From NCBI RefSeq assembly GCF_024139115.2, contig NC_085140.1:436689260-436753259 (forward strand): DNA of 64,000 nucleotides. Reading direction: 5' to 3'. Every line of letters starts with the position of its first letter. Position 1 is the first letter of the stretch. This document shows positions 43,002-53,439 of this stretch, piece after piece. Origin of the DNA: Armigeres subalbatus (taxonomy: Eukaryota; Arthropoda; Insecta; Diptera; Culicidae). Made by a program: the position numbers and the translations under genes. The notes under the pieces were generated by a model. It worked only from the letters and a program-made list of their open reading frames with translations, did no database searches and was not told where the DNA came from.

Positions 43002-43097
43002 GGGCCGATTTCTTCACCTCCGCTTAGGCCTTAAACCAGGTTTAAACGTATGGGTAAGCACCGCTTAAGAGTTAAGCGAAGGTGAAGAAATTGGCCC
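43002..43097. mobile_element. 96-bp MITE with GGGCC ends and TAA duplication
   Basis: gggccgatttcttcacctcc and its complement-like ggtgaagaaattggccc bracket it, with cgctta/taagcg inside. taa lies on both sides (42999-43001, 43098-43100), fitting PIF/Harbinger-type insertion. Confidence 0.75.
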
Positions 43098-43100
43098 TAA

Positions 43101-43329
43101 GGGTCTGTCTCATTTGGAGAATTAAACTGAAGTTAAACTTAAAAATGACATTTCAATAATTATCGAATAACCCTGCTCGCAGAGCAAGATACTTTTGACA
43201 GATATCGAATCATTTTGCATCGATGTCTTATTAGAACTGCTGGATAGCACCAGCCATTCTTATGATTGGGTTATTTGCTAATTTTCGAACTGTCACTTTT
43301 AAGTTTAATTCTCCAAATGAGACAGACCC
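43101..43329. mobile_element. 229-bp MITE with GGGTCTGTCTC ends
   Basis: gggtctgtctcatttggaga and tctccaaatgagacagaccc are perfect inverted ends, with arms continuing through attaaact/agtttaat. taa at the left (43098-43100) and tag at the right flank it. It directly abuts the previous MITE, sharing its taa. Confidence 0.8.
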
Positions 43330-43566
43330 TAGAAGAGCTTTAAATATTTTTCTGACACCTCAACTGTCAAATCAAAGTCATACATGTCGAAGAATGCGTT
43401 GAAGCGCCAACTGATAGATCGAATTGGCTCGTGATGGTAGTGCAAAGTTGTAAGTCTGCGGTTCTAGATGGATCTATCTATAAAAATGGGCAAATCAGAA
43501 GTTCCTTCTTTTTATAAATCTTGATTTCCATGGAATAGAGCCACGGAGTAGATAACTTATCATTTG

Positions 43567-43724
43567 GGGGTCGTGCACTAATTAAGTAAGCATTTTTTCT
43601 GGGTTTTCAACCTCCCTCTCCCATGTAAAATTTTTCCCATACAAATTATTCTTTGTTTATTTGGACCGTAATAAAACGACAGATCCACTCCCCCATAAGT
43701 GCTTACGTAATAAGTGTAGGCCCC
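43567..43724. mobile_element. Harbinger-like MITE, copy of the 10824 family
   Basis: ggggtcgtgcactaattaag at the left and cttacgtaataagtgtaggcccc-like right end; internal acccagaaaaaa-type and ccatgtaaaatttttcccat segments match 10824-10986. ttg is duplicated on each side (43564-43566, 43725-43727). Confidence 0.75.
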
Positions 43725-43976
43725 TTGAAGCACATATTCGCTTCGATTTTTTTCACAATAAGGCGCGCATTTTTTACAGACAAATAGGGAAACAATACAG
43801 GAATGAGGGGAGACCCATCTATTTCCTGTTCTACCGAGAACCAAAGCTGTCCTAGTTCTAGGTTTTAGCGCAAGTTTTAGCATATTTTTTGAATAGATTC
43901 TCTAGACAAATGATCATTAACAAATGATCACGCGTTCTTTGAATTGACTATTTTAACCCTACTAATTTTACAGGGT

Positions 43977-44470
43977 CTGCAGTTAGCGAGCAAAGGCGTA
44001 GAATGGCCAATCCGGTGATGGCAAGTTCGATTCTTGTTCCGGTCTAGATTTTTTTTCGGGTGGGAAACAATCTGGACTCCCTGGGCATAGCGTATCCATT
44101 GTACTTGCCACACAAGATACATACTCATGCAATGACGGGCATAGAAAAGCTTTCAATTGATAACTAAGGAAATGCTGATACACAGCAAATAATTTTGAAA
44201 ATTCAACGGCGTGTAAAACTGAAGGTTTCCCCATCCATCAAACGAATTAACATTCGATATTCAATTAAATTTGATTGAATTTTACAAGCAAGCACCGTTT
44301 AAATTTATTTCGATTTAAAAGAATAGTGAGATCGATTGAATGTTACGTTTATTTACATGCTCTAATATGTGCATGAAAATACATTTAAAATCACAACATA
44401 TTTTTATCTGTGTAGAACACTAAGTTGAAAGGGCCAAGTACCAGTTGGAATGTAAAGCCATAGAAGAAGA
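43977..44470 (+). mobile_element. Diverged Feilai-like SINE, interrupted by a TA-flanked MITE
   Basis: The tRNA-like head is gcgagcaaaggcgtagaatg with aagttcgattcttg. The body is ctccctgggcatagcgtat, acacaagatacatactcatg, and after the insertion gaacactaagttgaaagg, ending agaagaagaaaaa. It matches the SINE at 27645-28060. Confidence 0.72.
44181..44412. mobile_element. TA-flanked MITE nested in a SINE
   Basis: cacagcaaataat at the left and atttttatctgtg at the right, with TA on both sides (44179-44180, 44413-44414). The related SINE at 28000-28015 reads straight through (gaaatgttaatagaatacta), confirming the insertion. It is 232 bp with no ORF. Tc1/mariner-type target use. Confidence 0.75.
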
Positions 44471-44510
44471 AAAATAAATTTACAGGACAGTTTATATATT
44501 TAGATCCTCT

Positions 44511-44594
44511 TATACTGCCGTGAATCGCTTATCTGTCCCATCTTTGCTGGGTTTCCTATTCATATGGGACAAATATGCGATTCACGGCAGTATA
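44511..44594. repeat. 84-bp hairpin, about 29-bp arms
   Basis: tatactgccgtgaatcgctt pairs with its near complement gcgattcacggcagtata. The arms also include ctgtccca/tgggacaa. A very small MITE or foldback. Confidence 0.8.
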
Positions 44595-45447
44595 GTTCTG
44601 TTTAGTGAACATGCACATTACAAGTTATGTCATTAAACTGAATAGTAGGTACTCACTCGTCCTATATAAAGCTTCACATTCATCTAAAAAAGCTCTAAAA
44701 ATGACTATTCAACATATTCCATACTAATTACAGTCATAATAAAATTGAACTACGTCCATCAAAACTGTGCTAAAGCGCTAAAGCACGATGCTTGTCAGCG
44801 GTAATTTAATTTCTACTAATAAATGATGGCATACTTTTATCTATTTTTTGGTACAACCCTGTAACACACGTACCACTCGCTCCGTGAATGTCGCAATTTC
44901 AAACGTCTTTGAATTATCTCACCAGTAACAATATAAACAAAAAATCAGTTTCGCGATCGCGCGGCAAAAAAGCTCAAGTTTCATAACAGCTAATGATCCG
45001 CCCAGTCGCAGTCCCAACTGCACAGCGGCACCAAACTCCAACCATGCTCTCAATAATCATTGCTCTCGCGGCTGTACTTGATCGTGTTTACCCCACACTC
45101 ACAGCACCCCGGTAACCGAGTGATCTTCACTGTGCATCGTCTGCTTCTGCTTCAGCATCACTTGCTTTTCACTTTTCTTTGGGTCAAATTGCATCGTGGT
45201 CGTCGTCCCAGTCGCATAACCAATCAACTTTTCATTGTGTCCTCGATAACGTAACTTGTCTTGAAATCGAAAGTTACCATTCCCCCTCAACTGAACCACC
45301 AATCAACGGAGGTCAAATTATTGTCACTCGAACCGGTACACTATTGCACGATCTGTCTAATCTATCACTGATCACTTTGGACTCGCTATGAGTCACCCGG
45401 GATCCAGTTCCCGAAGGTTCTCTCCTGATCCTCCAAACGAAACTCAC
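44595..45447. other. Intergenic or intronic DNA downstream of the orphan 5' exon
   Basis: If the minus-strand unit at 45572-45448 is real, this is the start of its first intron. Frames at 45060-45391 on either strand are short and show no domain. Confidence 0.35.
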
Positions 45448-45572
45448 CTTCTGGCAATGGGTGTGCGGGACGCAAATGTAATCCGAAACCGTCAAACGTC
45501 GGAGTGGATGTTGATGGTGGAAAAAGTCGTCTACGATAAAACGTCGGCGCCCAACCGAGCGGTGCTTTTATA
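45448..45572 (-). promoter_or_regulatory. TATA box and putative untranslated first exon of an unidentified gene
   Basis: On the minus strand TATAAAAG (45572-45565) sits in G+C-rich DNA. About 30 bases on, a start site near 45541 would give a leader without ATG that ends at a consensus splice donor, cagaag|gtgagt, with the last exon base at 45448. CRE-like tgacgtcgacgtca lies just upstream (about 45617-45630). No coding exon could be matched to it in the window. The secreted-protein gene 12 kb downstream on the same strand, with an unpaired acceptor at 33099, is one candidate. A chance TATA plus donor remains possible. Confidence 0.45.
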
Positions 45573-45639
45573 GTGACAGATTCCCCCACCGTCACTGGCG
45601 GCGATCGGCGATCGCTGACGTCGACGTCAACGTCGATGT

Positions 45640-47678
45640 GGAACTGGTGGACGCCGCTGCTGGCCCTGTGTGGAGTGTTTGGCTGCTTGGCGGGTTAGGA
45701 GTTGCTAAGAGAAATACGAGATTGTTCGATTTTCTTGCCAGCTCAACGCAGTCAGGTATTTGTTCAATGTGGCTGTTCAAAATTAGGTGCATTTTAACTT
45801 TATTTGATTTTGAATGTTGCATGTTTATCACGGTATTGTTATGTCAATCGGTATTTTTTAAGAAAATAGGGGAACATATGTCTACAACTCATAACCAAGC
45901 AAGCTCAATTACTTACAACTTATATACAAATTTTATACATAGTTATAGGTTGACATTTTATTCTTTTATCTAACTAAATATCAACTGGTAGGTTCCCATT
46001 TTGATTCTTTTTAACAAAAAAATATTTAAATAATTATGATACTACGATGTATGATTCATTTTTAATATATTAATATAAATATCAATATATTTAATGACCA
46101 ATAGGGGAATAATATTGAAATTACAGTGGTTGAAGATTCTGTAAGAAGCCCTGAAAAGATTTATCGTTATAAAGGAGCAATGAATCACATACAGTGGTTC
46201 GTTTCATACCCACCACTGACGTATTCAGGGGCTAACGTATATGTAAAAATAGCCAGCATGAGTTAACCATCTGAAGTTTGTATGGCTAAAGACATCTTAC
46301 GCAGTTTTTTTCAACTACAGAAACTTTTCACGAAATTTTATTTGGTACCAGTTATGTAGGAAGGTTTCCGCTACTACGCCTACCAAATATTGTTTCGATG
46401 AAGGTGCTTAATTTTGAGAAATCGAACCTTAGATGCCTTTCATCATACTGATTTCAGGAAGTTAACTCCTAGTATGCCGCTGTAAGCACGCTCAAAGTAG
46501 GCGATTCATTGGTCTAATTTTCGCTAGGTAGACTGAGGTGACACCCCACCGTGTTTCGACCGCAGCATCGGGAGAGCTGATGCGCCACCTTTGAATGGGG
46601 CACGCACATGGAGAGACTCGAATGCCCGAGCAAGAGAGGAACCCGTCGTCAGGGCGGTTGCGAATGAGTCTTGCTGTGGCGATGTTGAGGTGATTTGTTG
46701 CCGCAAGCTGGAAGGATTTCGGCGAAGACGACTACGACGACCACGACAAAGTTGTTGATGGGGCAGGTTTTGCGGTTCTCGAGAGATTTTCTGTGACATT
46801 ATTGGATTGCTGCATAAACTTTAATGCTGGTTGGTGGTTATCTTTTCTGGAGATGATTTTTTTTATGGATTGTTTTACTGCCCGAGGGATGAATGACGAT
46901 GGGGTTGTAATAACTGCTAGCGGTTGATATTCAACAGCGCACGCTTCAGGAAGCTATATATTATCAGTCATGAAATATCAAGGGTCTTGCGGTATCAATT
47001 GTACAGTTGAACAATAAAAACAATAGGTATAAAAAATCATCGAAAACCTTCATTGCAACTATCTTCTAAGAAAGACATTGCTGCCTGAACATTAGTTGGA
47101 TGTCTTTCATTTTTTTTAACAAAATTGTTTTGTTTCAAAAGTGTTCAGCCTCTCTGCTTTGACCGGTTGTAAAAAAAATGTTTCATGTGGCAAAATGCAG
47201 GTACACCGGAATCGAAGGACATTTACTTTCAATCTTAAGGATAGTGCTGTTGTATAGAAAATGTATCAAATGAATCGAGCAAATTATTTTTTTCGAATGT
47301 AGTTCAATACGCAGTTTCTTTGTTTTATATGTAAATTAGAATTATGTGCAAGTGGTTTATCGTTTTGCTCGTTTTCTTTTATTTCTGTGAATTTCGAAAA
47401 GACTTTAGTGCTTTCCTCTTGTACGTTTTGTATTTGAGTGGAGTATTCATTCCAAGAAAAGCTTAGCTGTCATATCAGCTGGCATTATCAAACCTCGCCA
47501 AGAACATGGATTATAGACAACGCAGCATTTCTTAGGCAAAGGCAGCAGTGTACTACGTGGATCAAACTAGCGATCTAACAAGGCTTATTGTTGGATCAAC
47601 CAATCACTAACCACTGGATTCTATAAAGTCGTTGAAAGCCATTGAAACTGATTACGCACAATTGGCATACATGTGTGG
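45640..47678. other. Intergenic DNA, mostly A+T-rich
   Basis: No recognised gene. A minus-strand frame of 91 codons at 46799-46524 (MSQKISREPQNLPHQQ and onward) is less A+T-rich than its surroundings and might be a relic of a gag-like ORF, but no motif supports this. Confidence 0.35.
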
Positions 47679-47990
47679 GGGCCCTCCTTAGCCGTGCGGT
47701 AAGACGCGTGGCTACAAAGCAAGACCATGCTGAGGGTGGCTGGGTTCGATTCTCGGTGCCGGTCTAAGCAATTTTCGGATTGGAAATTGTCTCGACTTCC
47801 CTGGGCATAAAAGTATCATCGTGTTAGCCTCATGATATACGAATGCGAAAATGGTAACTTGGCTGAATGGCTTAGAAACCTCGCAGGTAATAACTGTGGA
47901 AGTGCTTAATGGAACACTAAGCTGCGAGGCGGCTCTGTACCAGTGTGGGGATGTAATGCCAAGAAGAAGAAAAAGAAGAAGAAGAAGAAG
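47679..47990 (+). mobile_element. Feilai-like SINE, full length
   Basis: gggccctccttagccgtgcg to an extended aagaagaag tail (47961-47990), with B box ggttcgattctcgg. It is almost identical in layout to the copy at 427-714, including tcgacttccctgggca and gaacactaagctgcgagg. A short tgtg at each side may be the duplication. Confidence 0.85.
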
Positions 47991-48002
47991 TGTGATGCCT
48001 CA

Positions 48003-48092
48003 GTCAGAAATGAGAAGTGAGAAGTGAGATGGGGTAAATGAGAAGTGAGAACTGAGAAATGAGACGTGAGATGTGAGCTGTGAGTTGTGGGA
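48003..48092. repeat. GAGAAGTGA-type short tandem repeat
   Basis: Units of about 8-9 bp (gagaagtga, gagatgtga, gagctgtga) with substitutions. A shorter similar tract is near 58427-58490. Confidence 0.7.
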
Positions 48093-48103
48093 TCTAGGAT
48101 ATG

Positions 48104-48151
48104 CACGCTTAAAGTCAATTACACATCGCATGAATAATTTTCACACATGAC
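48104..48151. mobile_element. End fragment of the CACGCTTAAAGT MITE
   Basis: cacgcttaaagtcaattaca, then catcgcatgaataatttt, corresponds in reverse complement to the right end of the element at 23491-24048. The opposite end was not found. Confidence 0.6.
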
Positions 48152-48676
48152 GTCGCTCGATAACACCACGATGAACACATACTACAGGTGTTGCAGTATG
48201 TCAATTTCTTGATTCAGCCATCTTGGATTTTTGTATGGGACAGCTACCAAGTTTATTTACGTCTTGCACTGAAAATAAATTATTCACTCTCGCGCCCACC
48301 TCTCCCATCTAGTGACGAACTGACGAAGTGAGTGAACCCTGATCTAAGAACCCTGGATGACACGACATAATCAGTCCCTAGAAACGCCTGTCGTCTGCAT
48401 ACAATGCAATTGAAGCCGAAAACTTGGTGCTAGCTGTCAAGTTGTGGCTTTAAGCACGGAACACAGTGACGCATGTGGTAATATCGCTCGAGGGCAGATC
48501 TAATTCAAATGAAAAAATAAACATTTTTTTCATTTTAGGCTGTTGTTGAAAGAAAAAGCGCACCATCTAAAATGTTTTAAAACTGTATTGCAATTATCTC
48601 TAGAACTGATTCGTTCATTTCAGATACACCTAACGCAACCCGAGCAGACGAATATAGCTCAACAATATCAAATGTA
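48152..48676. other. Intergenic DNA
   Basis: Nothing recognised. Confidence 0.4.
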
Positions 48677-49020
48677 GGGGGACCCGTAGCGTAGTTGGCT
48701 ACACCTTCGCCTTGTAAGCGAAGGGTCATGGGTTCGATTCCCAGCCCCTCCACCAAACACTCGTCAGTCGCCAGATTCATAAGGTGGCGTTTGGGGAACG
48801 CGCCTTACCGTCACGGCTGCCTAATGACGACTGACAACTTGTTCTTCTCGGAGGCATTCCTCCAACGTTACCCGGATTAAAAATGGCAACCGAACAATGC
48901 AATGATCATTGGATACTCGACATGGATAAACGGACACAATAGACTCACGACAAGATGAATTGGCAACGACAACAACGAATAATAGACATCTAAAAATAGA
49001 TTCTGTGTGGATTCTGTACA
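48677..49020 (+). mobile_element. tRNA-Thr-like SINE with an encoded CCA
   Basis: 48677-48755 folds like a tRNA: D-arm region tagcgtagttggcta, anticodon stem ttcgc/gcgaa around the loop cttgtaa (anticodon TGT, Thr), T-arm tgggttcgattccca, and an imperfect acceptor ending ccacca. It continues without a break into a non-tRNA body (actcgtcagtcgccagattc, gaacgcgccttaccgtcacg, caatgatcattgg), ending near gattctgtacagca. A genomic CCA plus a long fused body point to a retroposed SINE and not a functional tRNA gene. Confidence 0.65.
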
Positions 49021-49036
49021 GCACAGTACCATAGTA

Positions 49037-50111
49037 CAGCGGTTCTCAACCTTTTTCTTGAGAGGTACCCCTTCGAACTTTTGCATTAATTTAGGTACCC
49101 CCTCTCGAAAGTAGGCTTCCAATCCTCTTGACAAAATAATTCCAAGCCCTTTGAAGGGAAGCTCCATTCAGCTTTTGAATCCCTTTAAAGTAGGTTTCCG
49201 CGCCTTAATTAAAGGATTCTGAGCCTCTTGTAGATAGGCTTCCGAGCCTTTTGAAGACGATTTTCGAGCCACATAAAAGGAGGCTTCCTTTGCATATTGA
49301 AAGGAGGCTTCCTTTGCATCTTGAAAGGAGGCTTCTGAGCCTCTTGAAAAAAGAATTCCGAGCTTCTTGAAAGGAGGCTTCCGAATCACTTGAAAAGAGG
49401 CTTGCGAGCCTCACGAAAGAGCCTTCCGAGCCTCTTACAAAAAGGCTTCAGAGCTTCTGAGCCTCTTGAAAGTAGGCTTTTGAGCCTCTTGAAAGAAGGC
49501 TTCTGAGCCTCTTGAAAGAAGGAGGCATCTGAGTCTCTTGAAAGGCGGATTCTGAGCCTCTTGAAAGGACGCTTCTGAGCCTCTTGAAGGGCGGCTTACA
49601 AGCCTCTTGAAAGAAGGCTTCCGAGCCACTTGAATGGATCTTGAAAGGAGGCTTCCGAGCCTTTTGAAAGGATTTTGAAAGGAGGCTTTTGAGCCTTTAG
49701 AAAAGAAGGGTTTGAGCTGCTTGAAAGGTGGCTTCCGAGCCTCTTGAAAGAAGACTTCCGAGCCTCTTGGAAAGAGGATTTTCAGTATTTTGAAAGGAGG
49801 CTACTGAGCAACGAAGCAAAATAGCTTTAGTGAAAAAAAAAAAAATCATTTTGTTCATTCGACGTTTTGTTCGTTTGATCTTTTGGTCCGTGCTGATTGA
49901 TTTGACATTGTGCTGATTGTAGAAGGCAGGATTCAATTTGGATTTATTGAACGCATTGCATATTATGTACAATATAAATTTTTGAAATTAAAAATACACA
50001 ATTGTTAAAACTTTATCAATAAGTTTTGATTGGAATTGTTATACGTCCACCATTACGCATTTTTGTCCGAGTCCGAGTCCGAGTACATATACCCCAGGTT
50101 GAGAACCGCTG
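49037..50111. mobile_element. hAT-type element (CAGCGGTTCTCAACCT ends), copy B
   Basis: The ends are cagcggttctcaacctttt and aggttgagaaccgctg, with a perfect 8-bp duplication ccatagta (49029-49036, 50112-50119). It is 1075 bp: gaggtacccc motif, a degenerate cttgaaaggaggcttccgag minisatellite (49095-49805), then a unique part (caataagttttgattggaat, ccattacgcat) that matches the right part of copy A at 31710-31760. Non-autonomous. Confidence 0.9.
49095..49805. repeat. Degenerate minisatellite inside hAT copy B
   Basis: About 25-30 bp units (gcctcttgaaaggaggcttccga), repeated some 25 times with drift. The open frames it yields on the minus strand are artefacts. Confidence 0.85.
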
Positions 50112-50359
50112 CCATAGTAGATCACGACACAGTAGTGATTAAGAACACAGAGTGCCCACCAAATAAATATATGAATAAAAAGAAAATATCAAATGTTGAT
50201 AAGATAGTTAAATGAGATATGGACATGATTGGAGATGACATGGAGATGACATTGATTTTGAATAAATTATTTTGTTAAATTAAATGAAATTTTTATTTTT
50301 AATGGCTTCTTCCCGGGAAAAGTTATCCGCACAGTTTTTGTCACAATAACAAATATTAG

Positions 50360-50540
50360 TAGCGTCATGGATTCGAGTCCCATCGAAGGGAAAGTGGTTA
50401 CCTCCAATACATTTTTCATATCAATATCTTCCACATAACGTACATATTCACATATGAGTTTTCATAACATTGTAAATTAACGTCCAAGTCGGGTGGTTTA
50501 ATTCCCGGAAATAGGCAATTAACTTTGATTAAACTCAACA
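50360..50540 (+). mobile_element. Fragment of the tRNA-Ala-like SINE
   Basis: B-box-like gattcgagtcccatcgaag, then gaaagtggttacctccaata, acataacgtacatattcaca, aacattgtaaattaacgtcc and aagtcgggtggtttaattcc, ending cggaaataggcaatta. The tail is also found at 55812-55905, and the head in full at 53440-53580. Confidence 0.65.
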
Positions 50541-50569
50541 AATATTTGTTAAGACTTGTCGATATCTAA

Positions 50570-51085
50570 GAATTTCAATAACTTCTTCAGGCTTTCTTTT
50601 TCGGAAATTTCTTCTGAAAATCCGTCAGAAATTTTTTTCCAGGAATAATTTGGAAAATTTCGCCAGGAATTCCTTTTGACATTCCTCCAAGAATCCCTTC
50701 AGAAAATCCTCTGAAAAGGCCTTTGTAAATTCATCCGGAAATTACTTCGGCCCTTTATTTTCCTTTCAGTTTAAATTCCGACCGAAATTCATGCAGGAAT
50801 TATTCCGCAAATTTTGTTATAAAAGAATGAAATAAGAGATCCCAAAAGAATTTTTGGAAGAGATTCTTACGAAAATATGAAAGGAATTTGCAGATGAAAT
50901 ATCCGAAGGAACTCTTGAAATAAATTCTGAGCAATTCCTCAAAGAATTACTGAGGAGGAAGAATTTATAAAGGAATATCCGAAGGTCTTAAGGAATTTCT
51001 TGATTAATTCCCGGAGAAATGTCCGAAGGAATTCCTGAAGCAATTTCCAAAGGAATTCATGAAAGGAAAGGTTTTTCCTAATTTC
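50570..51085. repeat. Degenerate GGAATTCCTGAAG-type array
   Basis: Imperfect units (gaaggaattcctgaa, aaggaatttc, ttccgaagg) over about 500 bp. It is split near its right end by the SINE insertion and resumes to about 51450. Confidence 0.6.
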
Positions 51086-51098
51086 CGTAGGTATTCTT

Positions 51099-51394
51099 CT
51101 TCTTCTTCTTCTTCTTATTGACATTACATCCCCACACTGGGATAGAGCCGCGTCGCAGCTTAGTGTTCATTAAGCACTTCCACAGTTATTAACTGCGAGG
51201 TTTATAAGCCAAGTTACCATTTTTGCATTCGTATATCATGAGGCTAACATGATGATACTTTTATGCCCAGGGAAGTCGAGACAATTTCCAATCCGAAAAT
51301 TGCCTAGACCGGCACCGGGAATCGAACTCAGCCACCCTCAGCATGGTCTTGCTTTGTAGCCGCGCGTCTTACCGCACGGCTAAGGAGGGCCCCC
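51099..51394 (-). mobile_element. Feilai-like SINE, full length, reverse
   Basis: It reads from cttcttcttcttattgacat through ccacactgggatagagccg to ctaaggagggccccc, the complement of the forward copies. A 10-bp duplication aggtattctt (51089-51098, 51395-51404) flanks it. Confidence 0.88.
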
Positions 51395-51404
51395 AGGTAT
51401 TCTT

Positions 51405-52924
51405 AAAGGGATTTTTCGAAGAAATTCCTAAATAATTCGTAAAGGAATTGGCGAGTCCCTACAGGAAAAAATGAACTTTTCCAAGAAATTCCTTATAAAA
51501 AATCGGAAGGGTAATGTACAAGACCGCACGACGTAAACTACGTGAAACAGTTCAGTGCATTAAAATTTTAAGTGCCATCAGTAAATTACAAATTTCGACT
51601 CCGAAAAGTTATTGCGGCATTTACCGAAATTCATGAATCTTTGAAGAATGGTTACCCAACGGCCAAGACTTACGCGGCCAATAAACTTTAACATCGACGG
51701 CTAATTCATCCCACTAAGATCAAAAATGTAGAACGTAACCGTTCCTGGGCCCATAATCTTTTGAGCAGATAAGGGAACCTTAGTATTGTTTGTTCTTGAT
51801 GAGGGAGTTCCCTTCTGCTGCCCAACAGGTAATGTGGCCCTCTTATTGACACCGTTGAATATTCTTCAGTGACCATGCGAATGAATTGATTGCAGCGTCT
51901 TCCTCCGACGCGTGCTTGTGATTCCGCTACCGATGCCAACTTTCCATTTTGCCATGCGATTAGCTATGTGTTGTGCTTTGTAGAAAGTTCATCTCGGATC
52001 AATTTTCTCTTTCTTGAAATCGTGGCTCTCATAAGAACTTTTCCATATACTGAAAGTAACACAACCAAAATCTAAATCCTGAGAGAAATTTTACGTGAAA
52101 TAATTTTCTTCTATCCTCTTTTGTTTGTACTTTAGAAATAAACATCTTAAATCAAATTTCTTCAGTTAAAAAAATGGATTTATTTCCGAAAATGCGCCTT
52201 CCAAATAAGTAACATCAACCACTCAATCACTGAATCTTGTGAGTAGGTCAATTATAACTTGGGAGCTGCTTCCATTGATGACCGTTTTTCAGACGACACC
52301 GTTGCGAAAAATGCCCTCTACTGCTCATTGGTGGCAATATAGTTGCCTCTGCCTAGCAAGCGGGAAAATAGGCAACAACAAAAATAAATACAAGATTTTT
52401 AAAAATTTGGCTTTACGGAAAGCAAATCAAAACAAGGCACGTTACATTTTTTAGTCGGAAGACGCATTATAAGTGATTTTTTTTAGCACTTTTACTTACC
52501 TTGGTAAAAAACGCACAATAACGCACGGTACAAAATCAATAACAACCCATTATATTGATACAAAACAGGCCCTTAGAGGCCATGAGAATTATTTACGATT
52601 TAGATGTGACCAAACCAGATGTGGCAAACAAATGGGATTTCCTGTTTCCTAAGTACGATAAGGGAACAGGTGGTAAAATGAACACGTTAAGGACTTGCGT
52701 TGAGTTCAATCATAAAACGAGGATAATTTGCTAGTTTTACCACTTGGCCATTTAACTCATATTTTTATTCCATTGAACATTTTTTTCGCTAGGAAACATT
52801 GTTTTATATAGTTTTTCTTTGAAATAAAAAAAAGCAAATTTCGTATGTATGAAAATAGTGCGGGTAAAATGAACATTGCCTGGCGGTAAAATAAGCATCG
52901 CTTCTAAAACCCTTTTGAAACATT
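51405..52924. other. Intergenic DNA
   Basis: A minus-strand frame at 51939-51706 (MASVAESQARVGGRRCNQFI and onward) is weakly protein-like but unrecognised. The rest is A+T-rich. 52239-52454 is an isolated open frame without support. Confidence 0.35.
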
Positions 52925-53390
52925 TAATTTTACAATGTTATGAAAACTCATATGCACGGTTAGAAAAAAGTACCTAATTTTAGGTACTTTTTTTCTCTTG
53001 CATCTCCTTCCCTCTTCCCTTTGTTGTCATAAAATGAAGAGCAAAACCACTCAACAAGGGCAATAAAGTGTGGGAACCCAACGTTGAGTAATCTCATGTT
53101 TGCTAAAGTTGAGTGAAATTTACCTAACTTTTGGTTAGTTTCTATTCAAAATTACGTATATTTTACTTAATATTAAGTGAATTTTACTTAATTTCAATTA
53201 AAAGTTACCTAATTTTGGGTTCCCACACTGAACCCCCGATTTGAGTGAAAAGTACCTAATATTAGGTACTTTTTTCTAACCGTGTGTGAATATGTACATT
53301 ATGTGGAAGCTGTTGATTTGAAAAATGTATTGGAGGTAACCACTTTCCCTTCGATGGGACTCGAACCCACTGACTATGCGTCCATTTTTT
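52925..53390 (-). mobile_element. tRNA-Ala-like SINE in reverse, interrupted by a MITE
   Basis: Left of the insertion is ttacaatgttatgaaaactc. Right of it are gaatatgtacattatgtgga, ggaggtaaccactttccctt and cgatgggactcgaaccca, the complement of the SINE at 50360. It faces the forward SINE at 53440-53580 head to head. Confidence 0.65.
52955..53284. mobile_element. MITE with CACGGTTAGAAAAAAGTACC ends
   Basis: cacggttagaaaaaagtacc at the left and ggtacttttttctaaccgtg at the right. The interior is full of acctaa/ttaggt, ttacttaa and gttgagt phrases. The intact SINE at 50455-50475 shows the sequence without it; only tg appears duplicated at the junction. It is 330 bp, non-coding. Confidence 0.8.
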
Positions 53391-53439
53391 GAATCTCGAG
53401 CTCATTCAGTAGCCGCTAAGTTGCGAAAGCCGACGGAGG

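Noticed and set aside
48677..48755. Functional tRNA-Thr gene
   Set aside because: The acceptor stem is imperfect, CCA is encoded, and a SINE body is fused directly downstream.
49168..49629. Minus-strand repeated-motif ORFs (GSEASFQEA-type)
   Set aside because: They translate the degenerate minisatellite of the hAT element; the same happens at 26925-27248 and 28310-28492.
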